From assembly GCF_011386835.1 (NCBI RefSeq), contig NC_088799.1:73055302-73119301 (forward strand): 64,000 nucleotides of DNA. Reading direction: 5' to 3'. This stretch comes from Chrysemys picta bellii. Lineage: Eukaryota > Chordata > Testudines > Emydidae. Shown here piece after piece: positions 59,497 to 64,000 of this stretch. Position numbers and translations under genes: made by a program. The number at the start of each line of letters is the position of its first letter. Within the stretch, counting starts at the first letter, position 1. The notes below the pieces were generated by a model. That model ran no database searches, had not been told where the DNA came from, and saw only the letters and a program-made list of their open reading frames with translations.

Positions 59497-61008
59497 TGGA
59501 GCAATGCCAGGCTGCTGGACCTCATCAGTATTTGGGGAGAGGAGGCTGTCCAGTCCCAGCTGTGCTCCAGCTGTAGGAATTATGATACCTATGGACAAAT
59601 TTCAGTATGCATGCCGTGACCGGGGCACACTGCAGTGCAGGGTCAAAGTGAAGGAGCTGCAGAATGCCTACCACAAGGCACGGGAGGCAAACCACCACTC
59701 TGGTGCTGCGCCCATGAGCTGCCAGTTTTACAAAGAGCTGGATGCGATACTTGGTGGTGCGATACTACTGTGAAAGCCACTGTGGATACTTCAGTGGCTC
59801 ACATGCCAGTTGAGGATGGACCAAGCCAGAAGGAGGAAATCTTGGATGAGGATGTGGAGTGGGAGGGGGACCCAGAGGCGGAGGATGACTTGGAGGTCAG
59901 AGATGCATGCAGCCAGCAGCTCTTCCCTGGAGGAGGCTAGCCTGTCACAGCTGTTGGAGCTTGGTGAAGTGCAAACAGGAGAGGAGGCCTCTGGTAAGTG
60001 GATTTGATTTTGGGAATTGCTGAAGCAGAGTTGTTGGGGGCAGGAGGGTTGCAGAAAGCAGGCTTGTATCTGTATGATGACATACCACCACATGCCTAGT
60101 CTGAGTGGTAGAACAGGGTGTTGATTTACTCCCACACTTCACAGGAACCTGCCTCAGAGATCTCCAGGAAACTCTCATGGAGTTACTGGGCAATCTGCTG
60201 CCACAGGTTCTTTGGCAGAGCTGCTTTGTTTCTTACCCCATTAACAGTAACTTTCCCATGCCACGCTGCCTTCACGGTGGTGGTGGGGGGTGGGGCGCAC
60301 GGGACCATTGCTGCACACAGACGAGCTGCATAAGGGCCAGGGTGGAAGCCACACTCTTGGAGAAGACCCTCCCTTGATTCCCTGCTCACCTTCAGCAGAG
60401 AGATATCTTCCATAGTGAACACAGCCTGTGGAAAATGTGGGGACAGGAATGATTATAAGCCCACCCCCACCCCCCTACACTGCTAGCTCTCCCCAACAGC
60501 TACATGCCTAGTATACAGTACAGTCTGGAACACTGATTTCCCCTACCTCTGCAGTTACTCACCACTTTTGCAAGTCTTGTGGCTCATGTAGTCAGCACTG
60601 AGGTCAGCCAGTTAGTGGCTGTGTTTTAAATCACTGAATCAATGGTCTCTGTGTTGCAAACAATATTGTTTCTGTAAAAGGTTGTGTTTTGGCTTCATAG
60701 ATATGACTTTGGAAGCCCATCCTCCCTTTTTGTTATTGCCAGCTGAGGGGCTGTGCAGAATTAGAAAGCAGCCACGAAGAACTAAGGAGGCGTTTCAGTG
60801 TGATGTCATGATGCACGCCACAGCCGAAAAACAAGAATTGGAGTGGCGGGACAGCGAGAACATCCATCCCTCTGCAGTACTGTACCCGCTGCACTGTACT
60901 AGAAAGGAAATGGATATAATACCTGGACATACACAAATATTTAACCGTCCTGGGACCCCACCTCCTCCTGGGACGGGACCCTCCGTTCCCCATCCCTCTC
61001 AGTGCTGA
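59497..61008 (+). pseudogene. Harbinger SANT/Myb-like DNA-binding protein, two exons, broken
   Basis: This accessory protein normally binds the transposon ends and brings the nuclease into the nucleus. SANT/Myb-like sequence starts at 59497 with WSNARLLDLISIWGEE. It shifts frame near 59617 to QCRVKVKELQNAYHKAREAN and FYKELDAILGG, then shifts back near 59760 to an acidic stretch (EEILDEDVEWEGDPEAEDD), and shifts again near 59920. Exon 1 ends at a consensus donor (GTAAGT from 59994). A plausible acceptor, GGCTTCATAG, ends at 60700. Exon 2 then carries the basic segment CRIRKQPRRTKEAFQCDVMM and AEKQELEWRDSE, after which it appears shortened. The start codon is not clear. Typical Harbinger copies have a longer C-terminal tail. 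Confidence 0.72.
59994..60700 (+). other. Predicted intron of the Harbinger SANT/Myb gene
   Basis: It begins with GTAAGT and ends with CATAG, lies between the acidic and basic coding parts, and contains no continuation of the protein. The open frames within it are chance. Confidence 0.5.
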
Positions 61009-61268
61009 TGTGGTTTTTTTTTTGTTTGTCTCTCTCTTCTGGTTGTTGTTTTTTAATAAAATAATTGTTATGGTTTGAAAGCAATCTTTTTTACATTAAT
61101 TGAAAGCAAAGCCTACAAAGCAACAGGCAATTTTCTTAAACCTTTATAGTGCATTGTCTGCACCAATCACAATCACCTTCTAGCATTACAAGCACTGCAC
61201 TCCCGAGCATAGCAACAAATATTAGTGGTTATCAGCTTCAAATTGCTGCCTCAAGGCATCCCTGATCC

Positions 61269-62465
61269 TTATGGCCCCACACTGCGCCCCTCTAATAGCC
61301 CTGGTCTTTTGCTGTTCAAATGCAGCTCCCAACCGCTGAGCCTCAATGGTCCAGCCCTGAGTGCAGCTTTCACCCTTCCCTTCACAAATATTATGCAGCA
61401 TACATGTATATTGTCATCAGCCAGGTCCAGCCTCCCACATAGGCAGCACCAGTGGGCCTTTAAACAGCCAACAGCACACTCAACAGTCATTCTGCACTTG
61501 CTCAACCTCTTGTTGAACAGCTCCTTACTGCTGTCAAGGTGCCCCATGTATTGCTTCATAAGCCCCTTCATAAGGGGTAGCCAGGGTCTCCCAGGATCAC
61601 AATGGTGATCTTCTGGTCTGGGAAGAAAGTACCTGCTTACAGCATCCTGAACAGGCCAGTGTTCCGAAAGATGCGTGCATCATTCACCTTTCCGGACCAG
61701 CCTGCGTTAATGTCAGTGAAATGCCCACTGTGATCCACAAGCTCCTGGAGAACCATTGAGAAATACCCCTTCTGATTAATGTACTCAATGGCTAGGTGGT
61801 CTGGTGCCAGAATTGGAATATGTGTGCCATCTATCTCCCGTCTGCAATTAGGGAAGCCCATTTGTGCAAAGCCATCCGTAATGTCATGCACATTGCCCAA
61901 AGTCACGGTCTTTTGGTGCAGGATGAGATTAATGGCCCTGCACACTTCTGTCAACACTTTCCCACTCCGAATTGGTTAGTGACTGATCAGTAGCAGTCTG
62001 AAGTAGCATGCTTCCACAGTGCAATCACCACGCACTTCTCCAATGGCAGGGCAGCTCTCATTCTCATGTCTTTGTACCGCAGGGCTGGGGCGAGCTCATC
62101 ACACAGTCCCATGAATGTGGCTTTCCTCATCTGAAAGTTCTACAACCACTGCTCATCATCCCAGATGTGCATGACGATGTGATCCCACTACTCAGTGCTC
62201 GTTTTCCAAGCCCCAAAACAGCGTTCCACGATGGTCAGCACCTCCGTGAATGCCACAAGCAACCATGTGGCGAGATCAATGTCAAACTGCTCTTGCCTTT
62301 GTAGTTTATGTAATAACTACACACTGCCACTTGTGACGTGTTAGTGAGAGCGAACAGAATATTAGGCAACAGTGCGGGATCCATTCCTGTAGACCGAAGA
62401 GGCAGAGCAAAGCGCACAGTACACAAACCGTTGAAAGATGGCGCCAAATGCAGATGCAAGCACAA
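61269..62465 (-). pseudogene. Harbinger DDE nuclease (HARBI1-like), broken
   Basis: This is the catalytic transposase of PIF/Harbinger, homologous to the domesticated vertebrate HARBI1. Open piece 61637-61957 carries FPNCRREIDGTHIPI with the first catalytic Asp (residue 43), then FTDINAGWSGKVNDARIF. A GDPGYP motif is legible near 61586, followed by a frameshift. Piece 61269-61571 has KQYMGHLDSSKELFN and then CRMTVECAVGCLKAHW with the catalytic Glu (residue 31 of that piece). The N-terminal part between 61957 and 62465 reads as degenerate protein, for example WWDHIVMHIWDDEQWL followed by a stop and NFQMRKATFM. Frameshifts and stops interrupt it throughout, but catalytic motif residues are still readable. 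Its 3' end faces the SANT gene. Confidence 0.78.
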
Positions 62466-62755
62466 GGATTGCTGGGATGTGAATCAATGCATCACAGGGT
62501 CTTGGGACAGGACCCAGGATGCCCTGCGACCCCCTTCTGCCTTCCCACAACTCTTAGCGCCAGAAGAGGAAAAGATGCTCTGTGGGATAGCTGCCCAAAG
62601 TGCACTGCTCTGAATACGGCTTCAAGTGCCACAAGTGTGAACACGCTCCCAGGCAGCTGACAGTGTGAACACACAACAGCACTTTCCCTTCAGTGCTCTC
62701 TGAGCAGCGCTGTAACTGCCAGAGCTGAAAATCTGCCAGTGTAGATGTACCCTCA

Positions 62756-63498
62756 GTATTTAGTAGGCAGTCTAACCAAGCTTTATGCTCCCAACTTAAA
62801 CTTGTTAAAAGGGAGGCAGGCTTGAATTTCATAGGCTCTGCCAAGACCTTTTCCTTTGGTGAATGCCAAGGGATACAAGTCTACATACAGAGCTGTACTT
62901 CCAGGAAATTGGCTTGCCTCTTCCAACTATTCCTGGCCTCAAGCCACAAAATCTGTCAAGATATATGACTGAGAGTGTGATGCATGTCGCTTGTCACAAC
63001 TGTATTGGCTTCAAGTGTCCTTTGAAAAGAGAGTGCTATACATGAAATGCAACTTTTGAAGGTTCTGAAGGTGGCAAAGGATACTTAAAATGGCAAGATA
63101 GGCTATTATTTTATATCTGACATTATTTATCAATGGGATAAAGCAAGAAATCTGGGGACAGGCATCATCTGGTTTCTTTTAGTTCTGACTTCAGTCCCTC
63201 AATAGTCTTAGTCATCAACCTCTCTCTCCTTGGCTTAAAGAAAGCATCCTTAGAAAAGGATATTGTAGCCAGCAATTTTATGTGCAGCCAAATCTAAAGT
63301 ATGAGGGGAAGAAGAAGTAGGTCATTGATGGTCGATGAGTTAAGGGCAGATTTTAGGACTTAACTAGTGTTTTTGCTTTTGTTGCTTTCTATCAACACCT
63401 TTATCTTTACTTAGTACTTTATGATTTAATACTGTACATACAGTATTTGTGAAATATCAAGGCAGCCACAGCATTGCTGAGGGAAGTTTTGCCATAGC
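62756..63498. other. Anonymous DNA, no supported feature
   Basis: Nothing recognised. Confidence 0.5.
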
Positions 63499-63506
63499 CT
63501 TTAGGC

Positions 63507-63835
63507 TAGTGGTTCTCAAACTTGGGCCGCCGCTTGTTCAGGGAAAGCCCCTGGTGGGCCGGGCCTGTTTGTTTACCTGCTGCGTCCACAGGTTCGGCCG
63601 ATCGCAGCTCCCACTGACCGCAGTTCGCCGCTCCAGTCCAATGGGGGCTGCAGGAAGTGGCGCGGGCCGAGGGACGTGCTGGCCGCCCTTCCCGCAGCCC
63701 CCATTGGCCTGCAGCGGCGAACCGCAGCCAGTGGAGCTGCGTTCGGCCGAACCTGTTTACTGCAGGTAAACAAACCAGCCCGGCCCACCAGGGGCTTTCC
63801 CTGAACAAGTGGCGGCCCAAGTTTGAGAACAATTG
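63507..63835. mobile_element. Fold-back hAT MITE, GC-rich, perfect 8-bp duplication
   Basis: The left arm starts TAGTGGTTCTCAAACTTGGG and runs on as CCGCCGCTTGTTCAGGGAAA, GCCCCTGGTGGGCCGGGC. The right arm is its near-perfect complement, ending CAAGTTTGAGAACAATTG. The arms are at least 60 bp, and the centre is partly mirrored as well (GGGGGCTGCAGGAAG / CGCAGCCCCCATTGG). The flanks repeat CTTTAGGC exactly at 63499-63506 and 63836-63843. It shares terminal sequence with the hAT element at 58210. CpG density is far above background. Open frames of up to 125 codons cross it on both strands and are by-products of the palindrome. Confidence 0.85.
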
Positions 63836-63843
63836 CTTTAGGC

Positions 63844-64000
63844 TACATATCTGCTGAATGTTTCTGCAAAAGTAATAATTCAAGCTGGTTTGTTGCTAAA
63901 TGGGAGTATTTAAAAATAACTGTGAACAGGCTTCAGTGGTAAATGAAATTAGCAAAAATTGTTTTCTTCCAGTCGGACAAGAGTGGGAGAGGGGAGGTTG
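63844..64000. other. Anonymous DNA to the window end
   Basis: Nothing recognised. Confidence 0.5.

Larger units (their letters stand above)
59063..62752. mobile_element. End-to-end PIF/Harbinger DNA transposon, 3.69 kb
   Basis: Both ends are present. The left end GGCCTTGTCTACACTGGCAA and the complement of the right end GGGTACATCTACACTGGCAG form terminal inverted repeats that continue for about 25 bp. The target duplication is TCA at 59060-59062 and 62753-62755, the 3-bp size expected of this superfamily. It holds two convergent genes, the hallmark pair of PIF/Harbinger: a SANT/Myb-like DNA-binding protein on the plus strand and a DDE nuclease on the minus strand. Both are broken, so the copy is complete in structure but inactive. 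Confidence 0.87.

Noticed and set aside
61225..61608. 127-codon plus-strand frame
   Set aside because: Antisense shadow of the Harbinger nuclease remnant.
63449..63883. Frames of 66-125 codons on both strands
   Set aside because: Mirror-image frames caused by the palindromic hAT MITE.
1..64000. Search for tRNA, rRNA or a complete host protein gene
   Set aside because: No cloverleaf with pol III boxes, no rRNA sequence and no exon set with recognised domains was seen by eye; a tRNA scan and a protein-to-genome search would be needed to exclude them.

Overview
The window reads as non-coding vertebrate nuclear DNA, most likely from a turtle or a closely related non-avian reptile. It is AT-rich, has no long intact open reading frame, and is filled with decayed transposable elements. 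These include Penelope-like elements (PLEs), a CR1 LINE, long LTRs with TG...CA ends, hAT and PIF/Harbinger DNA transposons with their MITEs, and a MIR-like SINE. The taxon call is inference from remembered repeat families; the repeat structures themselves are seen in the sequence. No host protein gene, tRNA or rRNA is supported. Two short splice-site-flanked open segments (7604-7701 minus, 14524-14607 plus) are the only candidates for host exons, and both are weak.

Layout. 1-10 kb: anonymous DNA with a structurally complete solo LTR (1975-3097, 5-bp target duplication). 10-16 kb: a CR1 3' tail, a 205-bp palindromic PLE insertion with a 12-bp target-site duplication, and an older PLE-type tail. 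16.7-22 kb: a GC-rich repeat, a ~2.35-kb antisense CR1 LINE, a second LTR and a MIR-like SINE. 23.7-27.1 kb: a PLE on the minus strand that encodes reverse transcriptase and GIY-YIG endonuclease. It is joined to a truncated tandem copy of itself, and the whole unit sits between 9-bp target duplications. 33-38 kb: two TA-flanked MITEs, a 39-bp PLE scrap, a 5'-truncated PLE of another subfamily, and a CpG-rich Harbinger-type MITE. 43.9-44.9 kb: an internally deleted hAT element keeping its dimerisation domain. 46.4 kb: an exact 105-bp tandem duplication. 47.9-55.4 kb: several fold-back MITEs, an antisense LTR split by a palindromic PLE, another palindromic PLE and a second Harbinger-type MITE. 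58.2 kb and 63.5 kb: hAT MITEs with 8-bp target duplications. 59.06-62.75 kb: an end-to-end PIF/Harbinger transposon with a SANT/Myb-like gene and a convergent DDE nuclease gene, both broken.

How the parts relate. The PLE copies share a tail containing a hammerhead-ribozyme-like core. They show several outcomes of PLE retrotransposition: tandem, 5'-truncated, head-to-head palindromic and tiny. The two CpG-rich MITEs share the outer terminal sequence of the Harbinger transposon, so they are plausible passengers of its transposase. Every protein-coding element visible is inactivated by frameshifts or stops.
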